In this document: positions 8,519-18,649 of the stretch, in pieces
Layout of the letters: every line of letters starts with the position of its first letter
Position numbering within the stretch: position 1 is the first letter of the stretch
Assembly (NCBI GenBank): GCA_913055655.1
Contig: CAJXKA010000001.1
Coordinates: forward strand, 248,001-312,000
Reading direction: 5' to 3'
Source of the DNA: an uncultured Oceanospirillales bacterium
GTDB taxonomy: Bacteria; Pseudomonadota; Gammaproteobacteria; Xanthomonadales; SZUA-36
DNA length: 64,000 nt
Notes under the pieces: generated by a model
Told to the model about the DNA's origin: nothing
The model's input: only the letters and a program-made list of their open reading frames with translations
Database searches by the model: none
Position numbers and translations under genes: made by a program

Positions 8519-8670
8519 GCGGTGAGTAGTGAGTAGTGAGTGGTGAGTGGTCAATCGTGAGTGGTCAATCGTGAGTGGTTTTTTCTTCTTCCTACTCACT
8601 ACTCACCACTCACTACTCACCACTCACCACTCACCACTCACCACTCACCACTCACCACTCACCACTCACC
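8516..8670. repeat. Heptamer repeat array (TGAGTRG family), two opposed arms
   Basis: Left arm 8516-8578 is a run of 7-base units, mainly TGAGTAG, TGAGTGG and TCAATCG. Right arm 8593-8670 is the reverse complement of the same family (CTACTCA, CCACTCA). Between them is a T- and C-rich loop. The first unit of the left arm (TGAGCGG) contains the sufR stop codon, so the array begins exactly at the end of the gene. The RNA could fold into a hairpin of about 55 bp between sufR and sufB. A second two-arm array is at 37201-37324 and a one-arm relative at 28348-28403. Confidence 0.9.
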
Positions 8671-8691
8671 AAACATTGAAATGAGAAAGGT

Positions 8692-10140
<1,449 letters not shown>

Positions 10141-10158
10141 CGGGTGGAAAAGTTTTTT

Positions 10159-10248
10159 ACCGCAGATTTCAGGAATGACGCAAATTGCACGAAGTTTTAA
10201 ACACGAAAAAAGATTCGCGTAATTTGTGTAATCCGCGCAATCTGCGGT
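10159..10248. repeat. Intergenic element with 10-bp terminal inverted repeats (ACCGCAGATT)
   Basis: A 90-bp element fills the sufB-sufC gap. It begins with ACCGCAGATT (10159-10168) and ends with AATCTGCGGT (10239-10248), a perfect 10-bp inverted repeat. The interior has degenerate repeats such as CGCAAATTGCACG and CGCGTAATTTGTG. The right end matches the element at 3202-3245. Similar GCAGATT-type intergenic repeats are widespread in bacteria. No coding capacity is visible. Confidence 0.7.
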
Positions 10249-10282
10249 GAACCTAGAAAGCACATCAGGTTTGGAACAAGAT

Positions 10283-11070
<788 letters not shown>

Positions 11071-11074
<4 letters not shown>

Positions 11075-12387
11075 GTGCATTGATTGACCAGGTCCGCGAC
11101 ATCGCGGCTAACGCGACGGCGCCCGACTGGCCCGCGTGGGCCACGCAGTTGCGCGAGCGCGGCGCCCAGGCGTTTATCCGTCATGGCCTGCCCAACGCAC
11201 GCGTTGAGGCATGGAAATACACGCCGCTGAATCGTCGCCCCTTCGGTGACGTGGTGGTCGTTGCGGGTGAGCGTGCTACCGATTTGCCCGAGCCTGTGCA
11301 CGGCCTGGGCGATGTCACCCGGCTGGTTTTTATCGATGGCGTGCTGGCGGGTGTGGACGGTGAATTGCCGAAGGGCGTCAACGTCACCGCGCTCGCCGAG
11401 GCCATCGCCGCCGACGCCTCTCGCAACGGAGAGGCGGGCGAACTGGCCGAATGGCTGGCCGAGCCGCCGACCGAACACGCCGGCGACGCGCTGTCCGCGC
11501 TGAACGCCGCGACCCTGGGTGCAGGCGCGGTCATCACGGTCGAGCCGGGCGTGAACGCCGGCCGCATCGCGCTGGAATGGCACGCGACTGCCACCGGCAG
11601 AGGCACCGGCGATCAACCGCTGGTCAACAGCCGTCTTTGCGTGGCCCTGGGCGAGGGTGTCCGGCTGTCGCTGCACGAGTGCTTCGCGACCGACGGCGAT
11701 TCGTACGCTGACCACAATCTCATCACCCAGGTGCGGCTGTCGAAGCAGGCGCAATTGACGCACTCGCGCCTGCAGACGATGCCGGCAGAACACATGCTGA
11801 TCGCTGCCAACCGCGTCGACCAGGACGCCGAAAGTCACTATCAATACGATGGTCTTGACCTGGGCGCCGGCCTGGCGCGCCACGACCTGTTCACGTGCCT
11901 GGCGGGCGAGGGCGCACGCTGCGACCTGAACGGCGCCTACCTGCCGCGCGGCGAGGCCCACGTGGACTACCACCTGGCCGTCGAACACCGCGCCGAGCAC
12001 TGCACCAGCAGCCAGTTCTTCCGCGGCGTGGTCGATGACCACGCGAAAGCCGTCTGGAACGGCCGCGTGCACGTGCTGCCCGGCGCCGACAACACCGAGG
12101 CGCTGCAGTCCAACGCCAACCTGCTGCTCTCGCGCGACGCCGAGGTCGACACCAAGCCCGAACTGGAAATCGAGGCCGACGAAGTGGTCGCCAGCCACGG
12201 CGCCACGGTCGGCCAACTGGACGAAACAGCCATTTTCTATCTGCGCAGCCGCGGCCTGGACGAGGCGCTGGCGCGCGAACTGCTGATCGGCGCCTACTGC
12301 CAGGCCGCCGTCGACCGTGCCGGCGACGAGGCCGTCCGCGAACGACTCACAACCGAACTGGCCCGCTATACAGGGGTGGGCGAATGA
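11071..12387 (+). CDS. sufD: Fe-S cluster assembly protein SufD
   Basis: 438 residues. SufD is the partner of SufB with the same beta-helix fold. The N-terminal region GLPNARVEAWKYTPLNRRPF and the C-terminal core (SSQFFRGVVDDHAKAVWNG, QSNANLLLSRDAEVDTKPEL, ADEVVASHGATVGQLDE) are typical. It overlaps sufC by 4 bp and sufS by 4 bp, so the last three suf genes are tightly coupled. Confidence 0.96.
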
Positions 12388-13655
12388 GCGAAGACGCCGC
12401 CCAGTACGCCGTCACGCCGGTGACCGACCCCGACGCCCCGCTGGACGTTGCGGCCATCCGCGCCCAGTTCCCGATCCTGGAGCGCCAGGTGCACGGCAAG
12501 CCGCTGGTGTACTTCGACACCGCCGCCTCGGCCCAGCGCCCGCGCGCCGTCATCGAAGCGGTCAGTGGTTTCTACGAAACGAAGAACGCGAATATCCACC
12601 GCGGCGTCCACCTGCTCAGCCAGGAGGCCACCGACGCCTACGAGGGCGCGCGCACACGCATCGCGAAGTTCATCAACGCCCCCTCGCGCGACGAGCTGGT
12701 ATTCACCCGCGGCACGACGGAATCCATCAACCTGGTCGCGCAGGCTTACCTGCGGCCAAAGCTTGGGCCGGGCGACGAGATCGTCGTCTCGCGCATGGAG
12801 CACCATTCCAATATCGTCCCCTGGCAGATGCTCTGCGAGCAGACCGGCGCGACGCTGAAGGTCATCCCCATCACTGACACCGGCGAGCTTGACCTGGACG
12901 CCCTGGATGACCTGCTGACGCCCAACGTGAAACTGCTGGGCATCGTGCACGTCTCCAACGCGCTGGGCACCGTCAACCCGGTGGCGGAGATCTGCGCACT
13001 GGCCCGCGAACGCGGCATCCCCGTGCTGGTCGACGGCGCTCAGGCCGCGCCGCACCAGCGCGTCGACGTGCAGGCCATCGGCTGCGATTTCTACTGTTTC
13101 TCAGCCCACAAGATGTACGGCCCCACCGGCATCGGCGCGCTATGGGCCCCGATGGCGACATTAGAAGCGATGGAACCCTACCAGGGCGGCGGCGAAATGA
13201 TCCGCAAGGTGAGTTTCGAAGGCACCGAGTACGCGCCCCCACCGGGCAAGTTCGAGGCCGGCACCCCCAACATCGCCGGCGCCGTCGGCTTCGGCGCCGC
13301 CGTCGACTGGCTGGAAGGGCTGGGCCTGGACCGTGTCGCGGCCTATGAGGCCCGGCTACTGGCCGCCGGCACGGAGAAACTGCTCACCGTGCCCGGCCTG
13401 CGCATCGTCGGCACCGCAAAACGCAAAGCCGGCGTGATCTCGTTCACGCTGGACGGCATCCACCCCCACGACATCGGCACCATCATCGACCACTACGGCG
13501 TCGCCATCCGCACCGGCCACCACTGCGCCATGCCGGCGATCGCACACTTCAACCTGCCGGCCACGGCGAGGGCGTCGCTGGGCGTGTACAACACGGTGGA
13601 GGAGTTTGATGTGCTAGTTGATGCGTTGAACGGGGTGCGGGAGATGTTTGGCTGA
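12384..13655 (+). CDS. sufS: Cysteine desulfurase SufS
   Basis: 423 residues, a group II PLP-dependent cysteine desulfurase supplying sulfur as persulfide. The PLP-binding lysine is K243 in FSAHKMYGPTG, and the catalytic cysteine is C381 in TGHHCAMP. The N terminus has an acidic extension of about 20 residues before the usual IRAQFPIL start. No sufE or sufU gene follows; the next gene is convergent, 15 bp away, so the sulfur acceptor must be encoded elsewhere or another protein does this job. Confidence 0.96.
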   Translation: MSEDAAQYAVTPVTDPDAPLDVAAIRAQFPILERQVHGKPLVYFDTAASAQRPRAVIEAVSGFYETKNANIHRGVHLLSQEATDAYEGARTRIAKFINAPSRDELVFTRGTTESINLVAQAYLRPKLGPGDEIVVSRMEHHSNIVPWQMLCEQTGATLKVIPITDTGELDLDALDDLLTPNVKLLGIVHVSNALGTVNPVAEICALARERGIPVLVDGAQAAPHQRVDVQAIGCDFYCFSAHKMYGPTGIGALWAPMATLEAMEPYQGGGEMIRKVSFEGTEYAPPPGKFEAGTPNIAGAVGFGAAVDWLEGLGLDRVAAYEARLLAAGTEKLLTVPGLRIVGTAKRKAGVISFTLDGIHPHDIGTIIDHYGVAIRTGHHCAMPAIAHFNLPATARASLGVYNTVEEFDVLVDALNGVREMFG

Positions 13656-13670
13656 GTAGATTTCCGGTAT

Positions 13671-14699
13671 TCAGGGTGGCTTCTGGAACCACGACTTCAC
13701 TGTGGCCCGTAGTTCATCCTGTTTCCGCTGCCATCGCTGTTTTCGCCACTTCTTCCAGTCCAGGTCAGCCAGCAGGCCACTTTTCACGAGGTCTTTCGGA
13801 CGTCGGTAACGCCTTGAACCTCCGTAAGCCAGTGACAGGTCTGGGTTGGCTTTCAATGCGGCCTGGTAAGCACGATACTCGATGCTCTGGTTCCAGTAGT
13901 TTCCTGACGCAATCGCGCTTTCAATTTTTTGCTGCAGTTCCGGGCCAAACTTGTAATGCAGGATGCCCAGGTGACACGGCGATTTGAAGTTTTCCTCGTA
14001 CGGCCAGTGATGATGCGGATTCGCCATCAACTCCCCCGGCGCCAGCCGGAACAACGGGTACTTGGTCAACTCCGGGTCGAGCTGAATTTCATCCGTACTC
14101 AGTGCGCGATGCCGCGGCCCGCCCTTGACGGAGTTCAGGTGATGCGTCGTTTCCTCGCGATACCCGTCGCCATCGAAAAACGTCTGCGACCGTTCCAGCG
14201 GTCGTTCGGGTGGCTGCAATAACGGCCCCGGCCCATACATGTCCACCAACATGCCCCGAATTCGCCACTTGCCCTCCAGCTCCATATCCGCCGTCAGGTC
14301 CGCAAACGAATACCGGTGATCACCCGGAAACACCACGCGCTCATCCGCATCCACCACCAGGTACCAGCGATGGAAACCGATCGACTCGATGACGCGCATG
14401 ATCCAGGCCTGCTTGGCCTGCCAGCTGAACGGCCGCTCGACCGAAATGACTTCGACATCGTCCTGAGCGCGGAGGTACTCAAGCGAATCATCGGATGAAC
14501 CATTATCCAGGATGACAAACGCCTGAATTCCACGGGTGCGATGATGGTTCAGCAGGTTGGGTAAGTGGTCGAATTCATTTTGGACGACGGCAATCAACAC
14601 GGGGCGGTGGGTGTCGTGTCGTCTGCAATGCGGTAAAGAGGTGTCGAACGCCAGTTGATCCATTTCAGTTCGGACGGCGTCGACGTAATCGGGATGCAT
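13671..14699 (-). CDS. GT2_4-type glycosyltransferase
   Basis: 342 residues of the Glyco_tranf_2_4 / GT92-like group. The N-terminal nucleotide-sugar region reads VQNEFDHLPNLLNHHRTRGI then FVILDNGSSDDSLEYL, and the metal-binding motif is VDADE near residue 137. The C-terminal half contains HHHWPYEENFKSPCHLGILH and NYWNQSIEYRAYQ. No signal peptide or membrane segment is seen, so it acts in the cytoplasm on an unknown acceptor. It is a paralogue of the product at 51514-52560, which shares the same motif order. It borders the lower-GC island to its right. Confidence 0.8.
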   Translation of the reverse strand: MHPDYVDAVRTEMDQLAFDTSLPHCRRHDTHRPVLIAVVQNEFDHLPNLLNHHRTRGIQAFVILDNGSSDDSLEYLRAQDDVEVISVERPFSWQAKQAWIMRVIESIGFHRWYLVVDADERVVFPGDHRYSFADLTADMELEGKWRIRGMLVDMYGPGPLLQPPERPLERSQTFFDGDGYREETTHHLNSVKGGPRHRALSTDEIQLDPELTKYPLFRLAPGELMANPHHHWPYEENFKSPCHLGILHYKFGPELQQKIESAIASGNYWNQSIEYRAYQAALKANPDLSLAYGGSRRYRRPKDLVKSGLLADLDWKKWRKQRWQRKQDELRATVKSWFQKPP

Positions 14700-14968
14700 G
14701 AACGGTCAGGTCATAGTGAGAACGAATCTGGACTATTGCTGATTTGGCAGCGCTCGGCAACTGAACCGGTCTTTCAGTAGGGCAAAAAACTGTCGAGGGG
14801 GTGACAGAAGACCACATCCTCCGTGCGCCTGCCAATGTGTAATGAGTTGTGAGAAAATGATGAATTGGGGTTTTGATCGTATAACAGGGGCGTATTTTTT
14901 TAATCGACGGGATCTGGGCGTCACTCCCTTCCCGTAGGCGTTATTGGGTCGAGTTCCCAAGGATTTTT

Positions 14969-15847
14969 ATGACCTTGATTGTAGTTTTTATGAAAGACGC
15001 ATCCTGCGATGCGGTCGCTGCATTCCTCGACGCAGCTGTCGCTGCGAATGACTGTCACCAACAGGGCAGTTCCTCCAGTTCCGGCGCAGAACACCGCACG
15101 CCAAGGGTTCACAAGGTAGCGGTGGGTGATGAGTTGTCATCGTTGGTAGGCGATGAGCAGATTAGTGCTGACGATGCCCATTTCGCCATGTGCTACACAC
15201 GTCCTGAACCGATCGTCGCCCGGGCTATTGACAACAGTGATGATGTCACCGGCGCACTTGCGCACTGGCGGGAAGAGGTCCTGGCGATGCTCGAAATCCA
15301 TCGAGCCAATCGACGGCGCTCACTCGGTTTCTTTGACGAGGACATCCTTTCTGATCCCGACTGGTTTGCCGGAAAGGTTTCAGAGCGCTTCGATATCGAT
15401 TTTGAACCGCCAGGTGGCGGTACCGGGCGCCCGCTCGTTGATTATGATCGTCCACTGCTTGGCGTGTTGTCGGGATACGTTGTCCGACAATTGCCCGATA
15501 TCGCAGAGTTGCTGGCTGAAGTTGAGGCCAGTTGCCTGGCCGGAAAGTCCGTCATGATCGAGCCAGAAAGTGCCATCCGCGACTACCATGCCAGCCTCGG
15601 TAGGGGTGACGTCGGGGTACCGGCCGGCCAGGTTGATCATCTGCGCGAAGAGCGCGACACCCTGCTGAAAGAGTTGTATTACACACAGGAACAGTACGAG
15701 CAGGCAATCAGCGAGCTTTCCAATGTTTCTGCCAGTGCCGAATGGCGACAGAAAGACATTGATGCTTTGCACGCATCCTTGTCATGGCGGCTCACCGCCC
15801 CGCTCCGCGCCTTGCTTCGCCCATTTGTCGGCAAGGCCGAGTCGTGA
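14969..15847 (+). CDS. Unknown protein with C-terminal coiled coil, glycan island
   Basis: 292 residues with no domain I can name. The first ~170 residues contain DDVTGALAHWREEVLAMLEIHRAN and a proline/glycine segment PPGGGTGRPLVDYDRP. This is followed by a likely coiled coil (about residues 223-262, heptads in HLREERDTLLKELYY). The C terminus LHASLSWRLTAPLRALLR is a short tail common in proteins encoded in surface-glycan clusters next to glycosyltransferases. ATG at 14969 has AAGGA seven bases upstream. It overlaps the next gene through GTGA. Confidence 0.65.
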   Translation: MTLIVVFMKDASCDAVAAFLDAAVAANDCHQQGSSSSSGAEHRTPRVHKVAVGDELSSLVGDEQISADDAHFAMCYTRPEPIVARAIDNSDDVTGALAHWREEVLAMLEIHRANRRRSLGFFDEDILSDPDWFAGKVSERFDIDFEPPGGGTGRPLVDYDRPLLGVLSGYVVRQLPDIAELLAEVEASCLAGKSVMIEPESAIRDYHASLGRGDVGVPAGQVDHLREERDTLLKELYYTQEQYEQAISELSNVSASAEWRQKDIDALHASLSWRLTAPLRALLRPFVGKAES

Positions 15848-17532
15848 GTTCAGCCTCCGGCAAACCGGACGTCATCGTTCATTTTGGGATGGCCCAGTCG
15901 AACTGGGTCCATGAGAGCGCCTGGCCAGGCTGCTCGGAAATATTTCTCGTCGAAGGCGACCCCGTTCACGCAGGCCTGCTGGAAAAGCAATTGTCAGGTC
16001 GTCATGGTGTGAAAATCTTCACCGGGGTTGTGCCCCCTGGCGGAACGAGCGCGCCTGAGCTCAGGCGATTCAATCTTTCCCGTTTCAATAGCGTGCGTGA
16101 ACCGACACAGTTACTGGAAATTTTCCCAGGCATGGTGACCACGAGTCGGGTTGCCGTGCCCGTCTTCGATCCCCTGGTGCTGACACGGCGGATCAAACCT
16201 GTTGAAAAGGCCGAAAACTGGCTGTCCATCGCAATGCCAGGGTCCGAGCTCGACATTCTTGCCGCCTTGGATAACGGAGTGGCGCTTGGAAAGTTCTCCA
16301 GGGTATTCATGGCAGCGAGTCGCTCACCCCTTTACGAGGGCGGTGCGACGATTGGAGTGATCAGGGAGTGGCTCCAGAACCGGGGTTTTCGTTGTACCCG
16401 TTGCGTGGATGATTCCGACCCCGATATGGCGACCTGGCAATTCGACGTGGACGAAGTGGCGGGCCAGTTGGCCACGGCCAAGAAAGTCATAGACTCACTT
16501 GAAACTGCCCTGGAGCGGGCAAACAGGCAGATTGCGCAAAAAGACGAAGCGCTCGACACGTCAAAATCGGACCTTGAGAAGGCGCAAATGGCGTGCAGTG
16601 AATTAGAGCAACGTTGCGATGCACTGACGAAAGAGTTCCAGGCAATGGAACGCGTGCGGGACGATGCTGCGGAATTGAGATCCGGGGTCGAAACGTCGGT
16701 CAGGAAAGAAGTCGAGAACGCGGTAAGACAGTTGGAGTCGTTCCTGACCGTGGACCGGTTTCTGGCCTCAGGTCGATTGTTGCCCCGATTACATCGTTGG
16801 GCATTGAGTCCCGATATTGCGCATTACCTGATCGAACTGATCTGCGGTAACCATTATGACCTGATCATTGAATTCGGGAGTGGTTCATCGACGTTGCTGA
16901 TGGCCCGAACCATCGCAATCGAAACAGGCGTGAGCTCACTGAAAGACGTTTCGGACACCCTCCGAATTGAACGCGATTCGTCGTCAGGCAGGGACCTGGT
17001 CACAGAGCGAGCGGCTCGCAATGGTGACGAAAAAGCCCCTCGTTCTTCTTCCGACCTGGTGCCTTTTATCGTTTCGTTCGAACACAGCAAGACCTATTAC
17101 GAACAAACACTCACATCGTTGCGTGAGGGCGGTGTCGACGATTTCGCCGAAGTCATACATGCCCCATTGGGTGACTGGCACACGCCTGAAGGTGACCACT
17201 ATCTGTACTATGAGTGCGAGGATCGCCTATCCCAGTTGTCGGCATTACTCGACGCAAGGGAAGCGAAAGTGCTTGTATTCGTGGACGGCCCACCAGGCAC
17301 GACCGGGCCGGCAGCAAGGTATCCGGCTCTACCCGTTATCCTGAATCACCTGGCGAAACACCGGGTCGATCTCGTATTGGATGACTACGACCGTGACGAT
17401 GAGCGGGAAATTGTTGATAAGTGGGTGTCGCTCCTTAAACGGAGGGGTATCGAGTTCCGGAAAATCGAAGAACGTTTCGAAAAAGGCGCGTGCCTGTTGA
17501 AACTGGGAACCAGCCAACCGGGACTCCGCTAA
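15844..17532 (+). CDS. Two-domain methyltransferase-like protein with central coiled coil
   Basis: 562 residues from the GTG at 15844, which overlaps the preceding stop (GTGA). Residues 1 to about 195 look like a degenerate FkbM-type fold (DVIVHFGMAQSNW, IFLVEGDPVHAGLL). Residues about 200-300 form a coiled coil (SLETALERANRQIAQKDEAL and following). The C-terminal part is a class I SAM-binding domain with LIIEFGSGSSTLLMA at about residue 340 and VLVFVDGPPGTTGPA near 478. The second domain could methylate a sugar; the first may only bind or organise. An alternative upstream ATG at 15784 lies inside the previous gene. Confidence 0.7.
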   Translation: MSSASGKPDVIVHFGMAQSNWVHESAWPGCSEIFLVEGDPVHAGLLEKQLSGRHGVKIFTGVVPPGGTSAPELRRFNLSRFNSVREPTQLLEIFPGMVTTSRVAVPVFDPLVLTRRIKPVEKAENWLSIAMPGSELDILAALDNGVALGKFSRVFMAASRSPLYEGGATIGVIREWLQNRGFRCTRCVDDSDPDMATWQFDVDEVAGQLATAKKVIDSLETALERANRQIAQKDEALDTSKSDLEKAQMACSELEQRCDALTKEFQAMERVRDDAAELRSGVETSVRKEVENAVRQLESFLTVDRFLASGRLLPRLHRWALSPDIAHYLIELICGNHYDLIIEFGSGSSTLLMARTIAIETGVSSLKDVSDTLRIERDSSSGRDLVTERAARNGDEKAPRSSSDLVPFIVSFEHSKTYYEQTLTSLREGGVDDFAEVIHAPLGDWHTPEGDHYLYYECEDRLSQLSALLDAREAKVLVFVDGPPGTTGPAARYPALPVILNHLAKHRVDLVLDDYDRDDEREIVDKWVSLLKRRGIEFRKIEERFEKGACLLKLGTSQPGLR

Positions 17533-17560
17533 CCTGGAGGACAGGCATATCCGAAACGTT

Positions 17561-18649
17561 GTGGTTAAACCAAAAGACTTAAATATGACCCAATCACGAT
17601 ACTTTGCCACTGCGGCGGTGCACGAAAGTAAGGGCGACCTGGCCTTGGCGCTCAGTTGCATGATCAACGCTGCAAAAGACCCCGATCGCGCCAGGATGGC
17701 GCCTGTGGTCCAGGCGAATTCCCGGCGCTTGTTCGAACTCGCCCGTCGGCGCGCGGCGGCTGAATACTCCGGAATGAAAATCGATGTAGTGTCGGAATCC
17801 CGCCACTCGCCATTGACGTACACACGGGACATTACAGGCAAAAATTCACTCCCCCCAGTGATCTCGCTGACCACAATCAGCACTCGCGTGAACCGGGTTG
17901 AACGCACCATCGAATCAGCACTGGCGCAACGACTCAGTCCGCACAGCATTAACCTGTTTGTTTCCAACGAGCCTTTCCTGCTTGATGAGGGGATTGCGTC
18001 GAATCACCCGGTGCTTAAGCGACTGGCCTCCCTGGGCGTGAACATTTACGCGGTACCGAATATCGGCCCATATCGAAAACAATATCCCGTTTTGAAGATG
18101 CTGAGGCAGTCAGGCGCACCACCTGACACACCCATCATCACCCTGGACGATGATGTGATCTATCCTGAAGACGCCATCGGTGCGCTCATGGATGAGGCCG
18201 AGCGAGAAGCTTCGGTGGTGGCTCACCGGGGTCGGGAGCTGCATTTCGACCATAGCGGGCGCATCAAGCCCTACAACCTGGCGGCGCCACCCAGGCGCGC
18301 ATGTTGTCTCAGAAACCTCGGAACCGGAAAGAACGGTATCGTTTATCGCCTGAAACATTTCCCGCGCGATGCGGGAGACTACGTTGGACCGCAGCTCGCC
18401 CCAACCGCTGACGATATCTGGTGCAAATGGGTCACGGCACTCAATTGCATTCCCACCCGTATTGTGAGCCCGAATGCCATCCAGTCCAGGGAGCATGATT
18501 TTGAAGAAACGGATCCGGATGACAAGACAGCGCTCTGGCATAACTTCAATGCCAGGGGCTCGAATGACATCGCGATTGCCAACATTGAAAACTTTTTCGC
18601 CTGGGCGCGAGGAAGCGTCGTCAAGCTGATGGTGGCCTGTCATGTTTGA
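17561..18649 (+). CDS. Putative glycosyltransferase, DDD-motif type
   Basis: 362 residues from GTG at 17561; an in-frame ATG at 17585 is equally possible, and a GGAGG at 17536-17540 is far from both. The first ~85 residues are helical (AVHESKGDLALALSCMINAA). The catalytic part starts at about residue 98 (PPVISLTTISTRVNRVERTI). It has ITLDDDVIYPEDAI at about 193, HRGRELHFDHSGRI, and DDIWCKW near 285. The order and spacing match the C-terminal half of the next protein. Its acceptor is unknown. The end overlaps the next gene by 8 bp. Confidence 0.72.
   Translation: MVKPKDLNMTQSRYFATAAVHESKGDLALALSCMINAAKDPDRARMAPVVQANSRRLFELARRRAAAEYSGMKIDVVSESRHSPLTYTRDITGKNSLPPVISLTTISTRVNRVERTIESALAQRLSPHSINLFVSNEPFLLDEGIASNHPVLKRLASLGVNIYAVPNIGPYRKQYPVLKMLRQSGAPPDTPIITLDDDVIYPEDAIGALMDEAEREASVVAHRGRELHFDHSGRIKPYNLAAPPRRACCLRNLGTGKNGIVYRLKHFPRDAGDYVGPQLAPTADDIWCKWVTALNCIPTRIVSPNAIQSREHDFEETDPDDKTALWHNFNARGSNDIAIANIENFFAWARGSVVKLMVACHV

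Noticed and set aside
8516-8670. CRISPR array
   Set aside because: The units are 7 bases and directly adjacent, without spacers, and no cas gene is near.
14700-14968. Gene or JUMPstart/ops element before the glycan island
   Set aside because: No open frame of quality and no GGCGGTAGC-type ops sequence was found; only AT-rich non-coding DNA is visible.
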